DNA of 64,000 nucleotides from Sporolactobacillus kofuensis (GCF_024125425.1 NZ_JAMXWN010000004.1:62001-126000); one strand, 5' to 3'; counted from the stretch's first letter, positions 48,317 through 57,500 are shown. Program-made: numbers and translations. Notes: generated from the letters alone by a model not told the origin.

Positions 48317-50884
48317 ATGTTTTGGAAGGCTCGTAAACATGAAGCGGCGATCGCCCAGGACAACACAATGAAGTACTCCGATTTATTTTATCGATCACTT
48401 TTCGATCACAATCCGGATATTGTTTTTTACTTGGATATCAACGGCGTTATCACTTTACCAAACGAGCGATTTTCTGAATTTCTCGGCTATGATCCTAAAG
48501 AAATAGTATTAAGTAAAACAGAAAAATTTTTACAAAGTGATAAGGTTTCCTCATACATAAAAAGATTTAAAAAGGTACTTACCGGTGAAAAGCAGTATGT
48601 AAATACTGTTCTTTTAGACAAAAATGGTAAACCTATCGATTTTTGTTTAATCATGATTCCCGCCAAGACTGACAATCGAGTGATCGGTGTTTTCGTCATT
48701 GCAGAAGATATGACCTATAGGAAATTATTGGAGCAATCCTTAGAAGAAGCCGAGTTGAAGTTCAAAAGTCTAGCAGACGGTGCATCCTTTGGTATTTTTA
48801 TTATTTCAGATGGTAAATTAACCTACGGAAATCCCAAATTATATGAGTTTCTAGATCCGTATTTCTGTGTTGACGACTGCCTGTTCGATCACATAAAGCC
48901 GAGTGATCAAACGGATCTTTCCTCTTTTATTAATGAAGCAAAACCTATGGAAAAAAACATTTCTTTTCCGTTTAAATTAGAGAAGCAAGACGGTACTCAA
49001 GCCTATTTTGAATGCCATGTTAAAAAGACTTTCTACCAGAACCAGATCACAATTGTTGGCTTGCTTCAAGATGTTACAAAACGCAAAAAAGCAGAAGATT
49101 TAACCCGACACCTTGCGGATCATGATGAATTAACCGATCTTCCCAACAGAAGGTTTTTCCGTAAAAAACTGACAGAGGAAATCATGATTAGTCAAACATT
49201 ACAGCGTAAATTCGCCGTGATGTATTTGGATATGGATCAGTTTAAACACATTAACGATACGTTAGGACACCCCATTGGTGATCAATTACTGATACAATTT
49301 TCTAATCGATTAAGCGATCTACTCGATGAAGATCATTTCATTGCTCGATTGAGCGGGGATGAGTTTCTCGTTCTAGTGCCAAATATAGTAAATCTAGACC
49401 AGGTAATTCACCTATCAAACAAAATCATCAATACGTCTGAAGTTCCTTTCTTAATCGAGGATTATCGGTTGTTCGTTAACATAAGTATCGGAATCAGCAT
49501 ATATCCGAATGACGGAGATGATTCTGCCACTTTAGTTAGACATGCTGATTCCGCCCTTCATAAAGCCAAAGAAAAAGGACAAAACAAAGTTCAAATTCAC
49601 ACCTCTTCTATGGATATTGAAAGTTATAAACTTTTCAATCTGGAGTCAGATCTTCGTCAATCACTGGAATTGAATCAATTTGAATTATATTATCAACCAA
49701 AAGTTGACGGTACTACCCATCAAATTGTAGGCGCTGAGGCGCTTATTCGCTGGAATCATCCTAAATGGGGTCTTGTCTCTCCACAAGAATTCATTCCTTT
49801 GGCAGAAGAAATGGGCATGATGTATAAAATAGACAGATGGATTGAACAAACTGTCTGCGAGCAAAACAAAGCCTGGCAAAATGCAGGATTACCGGCGATA
49901 CCCATCTCGATCAATCTCTCAGCAAACCGATTCTTAGAGAACAATCTGATGTCTGATATTATGGGCATCCTTTCGAAAACTGGGTTGGATTCCAACTATT
50001 TAGAAGTCGAAATCGTGGAATCTTCCCTTCTTGAGAACGAAAAGATTGTGTATTCTATTTTAGATGGTTTACAAAGTGAAGGAATCAGAATCAATCTTGA
50101 TGACTTTGGTACAGGTTATTCATCCCTCTCCTATCTCAAGCGCTTTAAAGGCAAAATTAACACGTTAAAAATTGATAAATCCTTTATTGACGATTTAAGT
50201 GAAACAAATGAAGAAAGTTCAAACTTCATTACAAAGTCAATTATTGAACTCGCTCATCATTTAAAGATGGACGTTGTCGCAGAAGGTGTAGAAACTCGAG
50301 AGCAGCTGAAAATATTACAAGATTTCAAATGCAATATTATTCAAGGTTACGTCTTCTCTAAACCTGTTTCCACCGATGAATTTGCTGAACTGTTAAGGAA
50401 TGAAAAGTTAAACGATCCTACCGTTGAACGTCAAGAGAACGTGACCAATCGTGAAAATCGTAGAAAGTATTTTAGAATTGATCTGGATATCCCGTTACAT
50501 GGGTCAATTACCCTCGTTCAATTTCATGAAAAAAAGGTCAATCTTGGCAAAACCACTATTCTCATTGAAAATATTGGCTTAGGCGGATTACGTTTTCTTT
50601 CAGATTTGCGCTTTGGCGTTGATCCATCTTTGACATTGGAAATCGAAACAAAAATTCTCGGAAAAGTGATTAAACGTCAAGGTTCAGTGGTCTGGGTGAA
50701 GGAATTAAAATCTTCAATTTTTCAATATGGATTTAAATTTTCAATTGAAGAAAATGAACGGACCAATCTTTCGCAGTTATTAAATAAGTTTGCCATCCTT
50801 CTCAGAAACGATCATCACGTTCCAGACTGTGATTTTATTACAACTGATAAATACGACTTTTTCAAAAGAAAAAAACACATCTAA
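48317..50884 (+). CDS. PAS-PAS-GGDEF-EAL-PilZ cyclic di-GMP signalling protein
   Basis: An 855-residue cytoplasmic protein with five modules: PAS (about 22-135), PAS (about 148-258), GGDEF (about 265-425), EAL (about 440-690) and PilZ (about 715-825). The GGDEF loop reads LSGDEF, a Ser-for-Gly change seen in some active and some regulatory domains; no RxxD precedes it. The EAL domain is complete: GAEALIRWNHP, NLDDFGTGYSS and VVAEGVETREQ. PilZ has ENRRKYFRIDLDIPLHGSIT with the RxxxR and a NxSxxG-like NIGLGG. So synthesis or GTP sensing, hydrolysis and sensing of c-di-GMP are in one chain. ATG follows AAAAGGAGG. No membrane helix. Monocistronic with a terminator. Confidence 0.95.
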   Translation: MFWKARKHEAAIAQDNTMKYSDLFYRSLFDHNPDIVFYLDINGVITLPNERFSEFLGYDPKEIVLSKTEKFLQSDKVSSYIKRFKKVLTGEKQYVNTVLLDKNGKPIDFCLIMIPAKTDNRVIGVFVIAEDMTYRKLLEQSLEEAELKFKSLADGASFGIFIISDGKLTYGNPKLYEFLDPYFCVDDCLFDHIKPSDQTDLSSFINEAKPMEKNISFPFKLEKQDGTQAYFECHVKKTFYQNQITIVGLLQDVTKRKKAEDLTRHLADHDELTDLPNRRFFRKKLTEEIMISQTLQRKFAVMYLDMDQFKHINDTLGHPIGDQLLIQFSNRLSDLLDEDHFIARLSGDEFLVLVPNIVNLDQVIHLSNKIINTSEVPFLIEDYRLFVNISIGISIYPNDGDDSATLVRHADSALHKAKEKGQNKVQIHTSSMDIESYKLFNLESDLRQSLELNQFELYYQPKVDGTTHQIVGAEALIRWNHPKWGLVSPQEFIPLAEEMGMMYKIDRWIEQTVCEQNKAWQNAGLPAIPISINLSANRFLENNLMSDIMGILSKTGLDSNYLEVEIVESSLLENEKIVYSILDGLQSEGIRINLDDFGTGYSSLSYLKRFKGKINTLKIDKSFIDDLSETNEESSNFITKSIIELAHHLKMDVVAEGVETREQLKILQDFKCNIIQGYVFSKPVSTDEFAELLRNEKLNDPTVERQENVTNRENRRKYFRIDLDIPLHGSITLVQFHEKKVNLGKTTILIENIGLGGLRFLSDLRFGVDPSLTLEIETKILGKVIKRQGSVVWVKELKSSIFQYGFKFSIEENERTNLSQLLNKFAILLRNDHHVPDCDFITTDKYDFFKRKKHI

Positions 50885-50944
50885 CCTAACTTAGACAAAG
50901 AACATGAAAAGAGACTGATCAAAAAGCCTCTAAAACGAGTAAAT

Positions 50945-50987
50945 GGAGAGAAAAGCGTCAACTTTTCTCTCCGTTTTTCTTTTTTCG
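50945..50987 (+). terminator. Intrinsic terminator of the PAS-GGDEF-EAL-PilZ gene
   Basis: GGAGAGAAAAG and CTTTTCTCTCC form a perfect 11-bp stem around CGTCAA, followed by a T-rich run. Confidence 0.92.
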
Positions 50988-51080
50988 TCGATCCGGTTAG
51001 AATTCATCCCTTTCACTACTAAGAGAACCGTTCGAATCATATGATTTGAAACAAGAACATAAAAAGGACGGTAAAGTTCG

Positions 51081-52496
51081 TTGAAAAAAGTTAATGTTCG
51101 TTTGCGGCCTATTGTTCGTAGGATAAATCTACCCACTGTTTTGAAAACAACGATGCTTCCGGGTGACTCAATCGAAAGTTTATTTATTGCAACCCAGATA
51201 GGAGAGATCTTTTGTGTACGAAATGGAGTTCTAGAGACTTTTTTAGATATTCGCCCGAGAATTTTAAAACTAGGTGCTTCTAGTGGTGGCTACGATGAAC
51301 GGGGATTACTCGGTTTAGCCTTTCATCCCCAATTTTATGATAACGGTCTGTTTTATCTTCATTATTCAGTAGCCGGAACACAAGGGCCCGGTGCGCTCAC
51401 AAAACCTTTTAAGCCTGACCCATGTGTTCCCAATACGTTGAACCTTAAGTGGGTTAATAGAGACATGCACTATGATCATATTGATACCGTTGAAGAATGG
51501 AGCTTACAAACAAATGGTCAACCTCTAAAACGGCGAACACTACTGAATGTAAGAAGACCCTTTTTAAATCATAATGGGGTCAATAGCTTAAACTTTTCAC
51601 CCGAAACAGGGAAACTCGTGTTAACAACCGGAGATGGCGGATCAGGTTATGATCCATTTAATTTAAGCCAGGATGATATCGAAATCGCCGGTAAGATCAT
51701 TGAAATTGATGTAGCTAAGACAACATTTATCGATCAGCCACCCGTGGTTACACGTTTTCATGAACTCCCCGTACCTATTCAAGAAACGCTTACGGTCATT
51801 GCTAAAGGGGTGCGCAATATACCAGGCATTGCATATCAGAGATTATATAAACAGTATATAAAATACGTGGGAAATGTCGGACAGGATTTGGCAGAGTCAA
51901 TTTTTTCATTCGTTTACTATAAACCCATACCAGTGAATCAGCTTGTTCAAGCTTTTTTGACGCAATCTGAACTTGACCGAGAAGGATTGATTAATTTTGG
52001 TTGGCGTGGGTGGGAAGGTGCATTCCCCACTTCGCTAATAAGGGCTTGCGCTGCAAATCCGACTTCGGAAGAGCAAACAATTGCTTATTACGACGAAGCT
52101 GTGCAAACTTCAACGCTGCGTCTTCAGCCACTAACGAGTTATTTTCACGAAGAACCAAGACCTGATAAATTTGGTGGAACTGCACTGACAGGCGTACAGC
52201 CCTATATGGGAAACGAGATCCCCGATTTAACCGGAAGCCTTGTGTTTACCGATCTTGCTCGGAATGAAGAATCACAACCGCCCATTAGAGGGGTTTTAGC
52301 CTATACCCGAGTAAGCGCAGATTGTAAACTCAACGATTTTAGCGTTATTGAAGCCAATTACAATTTTGGATCTCAATCCGCTTATTACGTTAGTTTAGGA
52401 ACAAATTTGGAGCAAACCAAACTCTATTTAGGAGTTTATGGATCTATGAAAGTGGCCGATTTTAACCAAGGCACTATTTTTGAGATTGTGCCGTGA
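51081..52496 (+). CDS. Glucose/sorbosone dehydrogenase-like six-bladed propeller protein
   Basis: A 471-residue protein of the PQQ-dependent sugar dehydrogenase (Asd/GdhB, L-sorbosone) family. The blades show YDERGLLGLAFHPQFYDNGL, FLNHNGVNSLNFSPETGKLV and LTTGDGGSGYDP with the active-site His in NHNG, and PLTSYFHEEPRPDKFGGTAL in a later blade. No signal peptide is visible, unlike classical exported members. Bacilli usually lack PQQ synthesis, so the cofactor, the substrate or any catalysis is uncertain. TTG at 51081 lies 10 nt after AGGACGG. Monocistronic. Possibly acquired, but no mobile element is next to it. Confidence 0.85.
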   Translation: MKKVNVRLRPIVRRINLPTVLKTTMLPGDSIESLFIATQIGEIFCVRNGVLETFLDIRPRILKLGASSGGYDERGLLGLAFHPQFYDNGLFYLHYSVAGTQGPGALTKPFKPDPCVPNTLNLKWVNRDMHYDHIDTVEEWSLQTNGQPLKRRTLLNVRRPFLNHNGVNSLNFSPETGKLVLTTGDGGSGYDPFNLSQDDIEIAGKIIEIDVAKTTFIDQPPVVTRFHELPVPIQETLTVIAKGVRNIPGIAYQRLYKQYIKYVGNVGQDLAESIFSFVYYKPIPVNQLVQAFLTQSELDREGLINFGWRGWEGAFPTSLIRACAANPTSEEQTIAYYDEAVQTSTLRLQPLTSYFHEEPRPDKFGGTALTGVQPYMGNEIPDLTGSLVFTDLARNEESQPPIRGVLAYTRVSADCKLNDFSVIEANYNFGSQSAYYVSLGTNLEQTKLYLGVYGSMKVADFNQGTIFEIVP

Positions 52497-52522
52497 TCGA
52501 ATCCGTTGGCATAAATTCACCG

Positions 52523-52870
52523 TCAGCTCCTCAAAATCTTCTCCATTTTTCTGCCTTTTGCTAACTCGTCAACCAGCTTGTCAAGCCATCGGATTTTCTG
52601 CATGAGCGGGTCTTCGATTGCCTCAACACGATACCCGCAAATCACGCCTGATATTTTTGCAGCGTTTGGGTTTAACTGCGGGGCTTCGCTAAAGAAGGTT
52701 TCGTAATCAACATTCTTCTCAATTTGCGCTTGCAAGCCAGAAGCGTCATAGCCCGTCAGCCAACAAATCACAGTATCCACCTCTAATTTGGTGCGTCCTT
52801 TGCGCTCCGCCTTTCGGACGAGTAGCGGGTAGACGCTCGAAAACGCCATCTTGTACACGCGCTCGTTTTT
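52523..52870 (-). CDS. DUF2200 family protein
   Basis: A 115-residue protein matching the compact DUF2200 family: [20 protein letters not shown] at the start, [40 protein letters not shown] with [20 protein letters not shown], and the C-terminal [19 protein letters not shown]. The family is of unknown function. ATG at 52870 follows AAAGGAGTG with 7 nt spacing. It converges on the sugar-dehydrogenase-like gene. Confidence 0.9.
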   Translation of the reverse strand, partial: KNERVYKMAFSSVYPLLVRKAERKGRTKLEVDTVICWLTGYDASGLQAQIEKNVDYETFFSEAPQLNPNAAKISGVICGYRVEAIEDPLMQKIRWLDKLVDELAKGRKMEKILRS

Positions 52871-53033
52871 CATTAAGTAACACTCCTTTGCTCTATTCTT
52901 CACAAAACGATGTTGGTGATCTATATCTTACAAAACACGCGTGTGTCGCGTATTTCGCTTTTCCGAATTTAAAAATTCCATAGGACTCACGTATTCTCAC
53001 AGTGATAAACGCTTAAGAAATACTCTTTTATCG

Positions 53034-53113
53034 GATTGACCTGGAAGAAAGAACGTGCAGAGATTGCAAAGATGATGCCGCCCATTTGATCATAGATCTG
53101 ATTGCGGCTCCAG
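53034..53113 (-). pseudogene. Fragment of an rlmD/rumA paralogue at the dus 3' end
   Basis: On the minus strand, in a frame shifted against dus, the DNA reads [17 protein letters not shown] then MGGIIFAISARSFFQVNP. The intact RlmD encoded at 55913-57289 has FGDKTKTIWGRDVIYDQ then IGGITFAISARSFFQVNP at about residue 260. About 25 of the 33 aligned residues after FG agree and the DNA is equally similar (compare 56423-56506). So about 80 bp of a second rlmD-like gene survives here. Its 5' part overlaps the end of dus, whose last residues and stop are read from it in another frame. Confidence 0.8.
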
Positions 53114-54100
53114 ATCGTGTTTGCCTTGTTCCCGAACAAAGTGATCAAGCAATGCACGCACTTCATCTGATGACTTTGTGCTCATCAGTTGATTCCTCAA
53201 TTCACTTGCCCCTCGAAAACTACGGACATAGATCTTAAAAAAGCGTTGAAGCGCTGTAAACGGACGTAGCTCTAATGCTTTCGCATATTGATCGTGGAGA
53301 TCCAAATGTAGCCTTAAGAGGTCAAGCAATTCTTTACTACTATGCTCTTTCGGTTCTTTTTCAAAGGCAAATGGATTTGTAAAAATACCGCGCCCAATCA
53401 TTAGCCCATCCACGCCATATTGATCAGCGAGCTTCAGGCCGGTTTGCCGGTCAGTGACATCACCATTGATCGTCAACAGTGTATCTGGTGCCAACTGGTC
53501 GCGAAGTTTCTTAATCTCCGGGATGAGTTCCCAGTGAGCATCAACTTTGCTCATTTCCTTCCGTGTACGCAGATGAATGGTAAGATTAGCAATGTCTTGT
53601 TGCAATACATGTGTCAGCCAGTCGTGCCATTCGTCGACATCCGTGTAACCAAGCCTTGTCTTCACACTTACAGGTAATCCCCCTGCTTTTGTTGCTTGTA
53701 TTATATCTGCTGCGACATCGGGACGCAGAATAAGCCCGCTTCCCTTCCCATTCGCCGTCACATTAGGCACCGGGCAGCCCATATTGAGATCCACACCGCT
53801 AAATCCTTGTTTCGCCAGACCAATACTCATCTGTCGAAAGCATTCAGGCTTATCCCCCCATATTTGGGCGACAATCGGTTGTTCATCCTCTGTAAAAGTC
53901 AAACGCCCACGCACACTATTGATCCCCTCTGGGTGACAATAACTCTCCGTGTTTGTAAACTCTGTAAAAAACACATCAGGTCTAGCTGCTTCACTAACTA
54001 CATGGCGAAAAACAACATCCGTCACCTCTTCCATTGGTGCCAGTGCAAAAAAAGGTCGTGGTAAATCACGCCAAAAATTATTGATCATATTTAAATTCAA
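53090..54100 (-). CDS. dus: tRNA-dihydrouridine synthase
   Basis: A 336-residue FMN enzyme reducing uridine to dihydrouridine in t[22 protein letters not shown], the catalytic Cys in [20 protein letters not shown] and the phosphate-binding [14 protein letters not shown] are all present. The length is somewhat greater than that of DusB-type cores but normal for Dus. The last residues, [15 protein letters not shown], are translated from DNA that in another frame is an rlmD fragment (see 53034-53113), so the C-terminus is probably a recombination product. Two starts are possible, TTG 54100 and ATG 54088, both after AGAGG with non-ideal spacing. Confidence 0.93.
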   Translation of the reverse strand: MNLNMINNFWRDLPRPFFALAPMEEVTDVVFRHVVSEAARPDVFFTEFTNTESYCHPEGINSVRGRLTFTEDEQPIVAQIWGDKPECFRQMSIGLAKQGFSGVDLNMGCPVPNVTANGKGSGLILRPDVAADIIQATKAGGLPVSVKTRLGYTDVDEWHDWLTHVLQQDIANLTIHLRTRKEMSKVDAHWELIPEIKKLRDQLAPDTLLTINGDVTDRQTGLKLADQYGVDGLMIGRGIFTNPFAFEKEPKEHSSKELLDLLRLHLDLHDQYAKALELRPFTALQRFFKIYVRSFRGASELRNQLMSTKSSDEVRALLDHFVREQGKHDLEPQSDL

Positions 54101-54664
54101 ATCCTCTCATTATGGGGTACCCAACCAAAACTTATCCCCAAAGTAAGGGGGGACCCGGAAATCAGAAATGTATCTTTCGGTTCAGAAGTTTATTTGTTCG
54201 TTAGACAGTTTACAGTTTTTTCTCTAGTAAAGTAACTGCTTTGACGTGGCTGGAGTCGATAGGATTGATGTCATTGGCCAATTGTTGAATCTTACGTTCA
54301 GGGAAACATATCAATCCGTCTTCACTAAAAACATTCTAACTAGCGTTCTCCATTACTGCAATAGATTTACTGCCAATAACCAACTCAGATGGGTAAATAA
54401 AAGGATGTGGTTGGAGCCCGTGGTGAGTGGTTCTTTAGCTTAGTCATCCGCGTTCAGGGAATCGAAACTCCGCATTTCACGCACAATCTTAATTTACCCA
54501 GGTCGCACTGAACAAGTCACTAAAACCAGCCACGGTACTTGTCCCCATGGCTAGCAACAACAACCAAGGCACCTACGGAATCAGGCGTAAGGTGCCTTGC
54601 TTTCTTTTTTGTATAAGCCCACAGACAAACTTGAAACATAACTATTTTACCCATTGAAATATGT
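54101..54664. other. 560-bp region without a recognised gene
   Basis: It starts with the dus promoter side and contains short open frames without ribosome sites. The only structured element is the hairpin AAGGCACCTACG with CGTAAGGTGCCTT at about 54565-54597, followed by CTTTCTTTTTT, a good plus-strand terminator at 54565-54611. No gene that would end there is intact, so a decayed gene may have occupied 54240-54560. Confidence 0.5.
54565..54611 (+). terminator. Orphan intrinsic terminator
   Basis: A 12-13-bp stem (AAGGCACC with GGTGCCTT at its base) followed by CTTTCTTTTTT on the plus strand, with no intact plus-strand gene upstream. Confidence 0.8.
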
Positions 54665-55414
54665 TCAATTAATAATTTCGCCCTTGTTTTTGGCTAACTT
54701 TTGGTGCCATTCGTGTCGCTCCGTAGTTGTCTGTTTCCTCCACTCTGTTTCTTCACCAATAATTCTTAAAGGTTTTTGTGAGCGATATGACCGCGTTAAG
54801 TTACCCGGAAATTTTTTGTCCGTAAGATTTGGGTCGTTTTCAAATTCGCCTGTTGGTTCTATTATATAAACGCGTTCTCTTCCTTCTCCTTTTGCTAATG
54901 CTGCTGCAAGTCCTGCGCCATTTACATTAGCAGTAAAATAAATGTGGTTCATTTTAAGCTCAGGTTTGTAATTTGAAGTTCCACCCGCTGTCAGTAAATC
55001 GCCAACCTGCAAATCTGCCTTTGTCCCATGATAAAATGGTCCTTTATCAGAAGGAGCACCCTTATATGAATTTGACAATTCATAATTTCTTTTTGCGTTA
55101 TCAGAATCACGCAACTCCTCATAACATTTGGCGATGTTTAAAAATAACGTTGAGTATGCACTTTTAACATTCTCATCATTTATATTTTGTGCACACTTTA
55201 AAGATGTTTCCATCCATTTCAATTTGTCTATAATACTAATTTGTTGACGAGCTAAATGGTAAGCTGCAATAAATCTTTCATAGTCGTCTGTTGCTTCGTG
55301 CCATGCTTTTTGAAATATCGCGGTCGCATCTTCAATGTTCCCGCTACTTTCCAAGTTCATCCCACTCATACAAAGTTTAATAATGATGTTATTCGGGTTA
55401 AATTTTATAGTCAT
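54665..55414 (-). CDS. arr: Rifampin ADP-ribosyltransferase (Arr) with N-terminal TPR-like domain
   Basis: A 249-residue protein. Residues about 1-115 are helical hairpins of TPR type (CMSGMNLESSGNIEDATAIF; LFLNIAKCYEELRDSDNAKR). Residues about 122-245 are an Arr domain: GPFYHGTKADLQVGDLLTAG, NHIYFTANVNGAGLAAALAK, RERVYIIEPTGEFENDPNLT and KFPGNLTRSYRSQKPLRIIG. Arr transfers ADP-ribose from NAD to the C23 hydroxyl of rifamycins and inactivates them. Typical mycobacterial Arr is only about 140 residues, so the TPR extension is notable, though such forms occur in bacilli and are often misnamed rRNA adenine methyltransferase. ATG follows GGAGG. Confidence 0.92.
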   Translation of the reverse strand: MTIKFNPNNIIIKLCMSGMNLESSGNIEDATAIFQKAWHEATDDYERFIAAYHLARQQISIIDKLKWMETSLKCAQNINDENVKSAYSTLFLNIAKCYEELRDSDNAKRNYELSNSYKGAPSDKGPFYHGTKADLQVGDLLTAGGTSNYKPELKMNHIYFTANVNGAGLAAALAKGEGRERVYIIEPTGEFENDPNLTDKKFPGNLTRSYRSQKPLRIIGEETEWRKQTTTERHEWHQKLAKNKGEIIN

Positions 55415-55912
55415 TCAACCTTACCTCCGAATTAGTAATCACATTTCATCATGCCTAATAGGACGTCTCATTTTCCCATTCACCATTATGGCTAATTAAC
55501 CGATTAACCTAGTTCAGTCATGTTCACGCGCCTATTTCACAACCATTTTATCGATTCAACCTTGACTAATCAAATCAATCCAATCCACGATCACACCGTG
55601 AAATAACCAGGAAAACATCCAATTTGACCACTCACAAACACCTAACATCTAAGCTGACCATTTGTCGACCACCAACATCTAAATCGTTCTGCCGCACTCA
55701 ATACTGCCAGCTTTGACTTATTCCCTCGGAGCGACTTTCACATTGAACTTCTAAAAATGCTAATTACTTATCTACTGAGCTTTTGACACACTCACCATTT
55801 TACCGTTCATTAGTGGATCTGTTCCCAAAATAAGAAAATCCGAAAGTAACACCTGTCTAGGTGACAAGTCCCAACTCCCGAATATCACTTGTTTTCTACA
55901 CTTTTTAGCCTT
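55415..55912. other. 500-bp region without a recognised gene
   Basis: The spacer between arr and rlmD has many stops in all frames. Two copies of a GACCA...ACATCTAA stretch 30 bp apart (55626 and 55656) are the only repeat seen. It may be decayed coding DNA. Confidence 0.45.
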
Positions 55913-57289
55913 TTACTTTTCTACCCGTGACATCAATACCACGCACTCAACGTGCATCGTCTGAGGAAACATGTCCACAGGCTGCACTTTCTTCACACCA
56001 TACCCGCCTGCAGTGAGCAGTTTGAGGTCACGAGCGAGTGTTGATGGGTTGCAGGAAACATAGACAATCCGCTCTGGCTGCATGGTAATCATAGTGTCAA
56101 TTAATGCAGCGTCGCAGCCTTTGCGCGGCGGATCGACAACGATGACATTGGGTTCAATGCCCTGGTCACGCCAATTTGGAATAACATCTTCTGACTTACC
56201 GACTTCGAAGCTGGCGTTTGTGATTTTATTAAGTTCAGCGTTCTTCTTCGCGTCCTCAATGGCTTCAGGGACGATTTCAACACCATACACGTGTTTTGCT
56301 TGTTTGGCGAGGAACAGAGAAATGGTTCCGATACCGCAATAAGCATCGATCACCGTCTCTTCCCCAGTGAGTGCTGCGTACTCAAGAGCTTTTCCATATA
56401 ATACTTCGGTCTGTGTCGGGTTAACCTGGAAGAAAGAGCGCGCAGAGATTGCGAAGGTGATACCGCCAATCTGATCATAGATCACATCGCGACCCCAGAT
56501 CGTCTTCGTTTTATCGCCGAATATGGCATTCGTTCTTTTTGAATTCACATTTTGCGCAATCGATTTGATTTGTGGATATTGCTCAGTCAGTGCTTTGATC
56601 AACAGCTTGCGGAAAGGTAATTCTTCAGTACGCGTCACGAAAACAACCATCACTTCACCGGTCTGCTTGCCGACGCGTGCCATCACATGCCGAAGGATCC
56701 CTCGATGCTTGAGTTCATCGTATGGCGTCAGACCGTTTTCTTCAGCAACGCGGTGCGCGGTTTGCACAATGTCGTCGATGAGCGGATCGGTAATCATGCA
56801 GTGTTCCATGTCGACGATCTCATGACTGCGTTTTTTATAAAAGCCGAAAGCGAATTTCCCATTTTGCGTGGCCACTGGAACTTGAATCTTATTTCGGTAG
56901 CTCCATGGTTCTGCCATGCCGAGAGTGGGTTCGACAGGAATGTCACTTAAGCCACCGATCCGCTCGAGTGCATTGCGCACGATCTCCCGTTTGTAGGCGA
57001 GCTGACCTTCTGCACTGATATGTTGAATCGCACAACCTCCGCATTGATCGTAATAGGGGCATGGCGGTTCCGCGCGCCGATCACTAGGTTGGGTTATTTC
57101 GAGCAAACGGCCGAAACCGTACCCTTTTTTTGTTTTAATAACTTGTACTTTTGCCTTTTCTCCAGGCAGTCCACCTGGAATGAACAAGGTGTAGCCGTCG
57201 ACCTTGGCAACGCCGGATCCGTCCTGAGTTAGGTCGGTAAAAGTCACTTCAAGTTGATCATTTTTGGCTACTGGGGTAGATTCGGACAT
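55913..57289 (-). CDS. rlmD: 23S rRNA (uracil-C5)-methyltransferase RlmD/RlmCD type
   Basis: A 458-residue SAM-dependent rRNA m5U methyltransferase. It has an N-terminal TRAM domain (about 5-65), a 4Fe-4S cluster motif PPCPYYDQCGGCAIQHIS with the distant fourth Cys, and the methylase core with DAYCGIGTISLFLAKQA, VVDPPRKGCD and YVSCNPSTLARDL (catalytic Cys). In bacilli a single enzyme often modifies U747 and U1939. ATG at 57289 follows AGGAG. A fragment of a paralogue lies at the dus 3' end (53034-53113). Array E begins about 65 bp upstream of the start. Confidence 0.95.
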   Translation of the reverse strand: MSESTPVAKNDQLEVTFTDLTQDGSGVAKVDGYTLFIPGGLPGEKAKVQVIKTKKGYGFGRLLEITQPSDRRAEPPCPYYDQCGGCAIQHISAEGQLAYKREIVRNALERIGGLSDIPVEPTLGMAEPWSYRNKIQVPVATQNGKFAFGFYKKRSHEIVDMEHCMITDPLIDDIVQTAHRVAEENGLTPYDELKHRGILRHVMARVGKQTGEVMVVFVTRTEELPFRKLLIKALTEQYPQIKSIAQNVNSKRTNAIFGDKTKTIWGRDVIYDQIGGITFAISARSFFQVNPTQTEVLYGKALEYAALTGEETVIDAYCGIGTISLFLAKQAKHVYGVEIVPEAIEDAKKNAELNKITNASFEVGKSEDVIPNWRDQGIEPNVIVVDPPRKGCDAALIDTMITMQPERIVYVSCNPSTLARDLKLLTAGGYGVKKVQPVDMFPQTMHVECVVLMSRVEK

Positions 57290-57352
57290 GTTTTCGTACT
57301 CCTAATGATTAATTGTTTGCCTGAATGGGTTTGATGCTGATGATGCAGAGGT

Positions 57353-57456
57353 TATCAGTCTGTTTTTTGTTTTTATCGTTCTAATTCATAGTTTTATCGG
57401 TCTATTTGAAAAAAATATCGGTCTGTTTCGCAGATTTATCGGTCTATTTGCGAAAG
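57353..57456. repeat. 21-bp-period intergenic array E (TATCGGTCT core)
   Basis: ATC of the core lies at 57354, 57375, 57396, 57417 and 57438, five copies with exact 21-bp steps. Units read TATCGGTCTATTTGAAAAAA-like. The core TATCrrTCw and A-rich tail place it in one family with arrays A (opposite strand) and B. Confidence 0.9.
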
Positions 57457-57500
57457 TAAACGTACTGCGTTAGCTTATCTCTTTATAAGATAGCGGTAAA

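Noticed and set aside
55415-55912. Seventh 21-bp array between arr and rlmD
   Set aside because: No constant spacing could be found; only one pair of similar stretches 30 bp apart.
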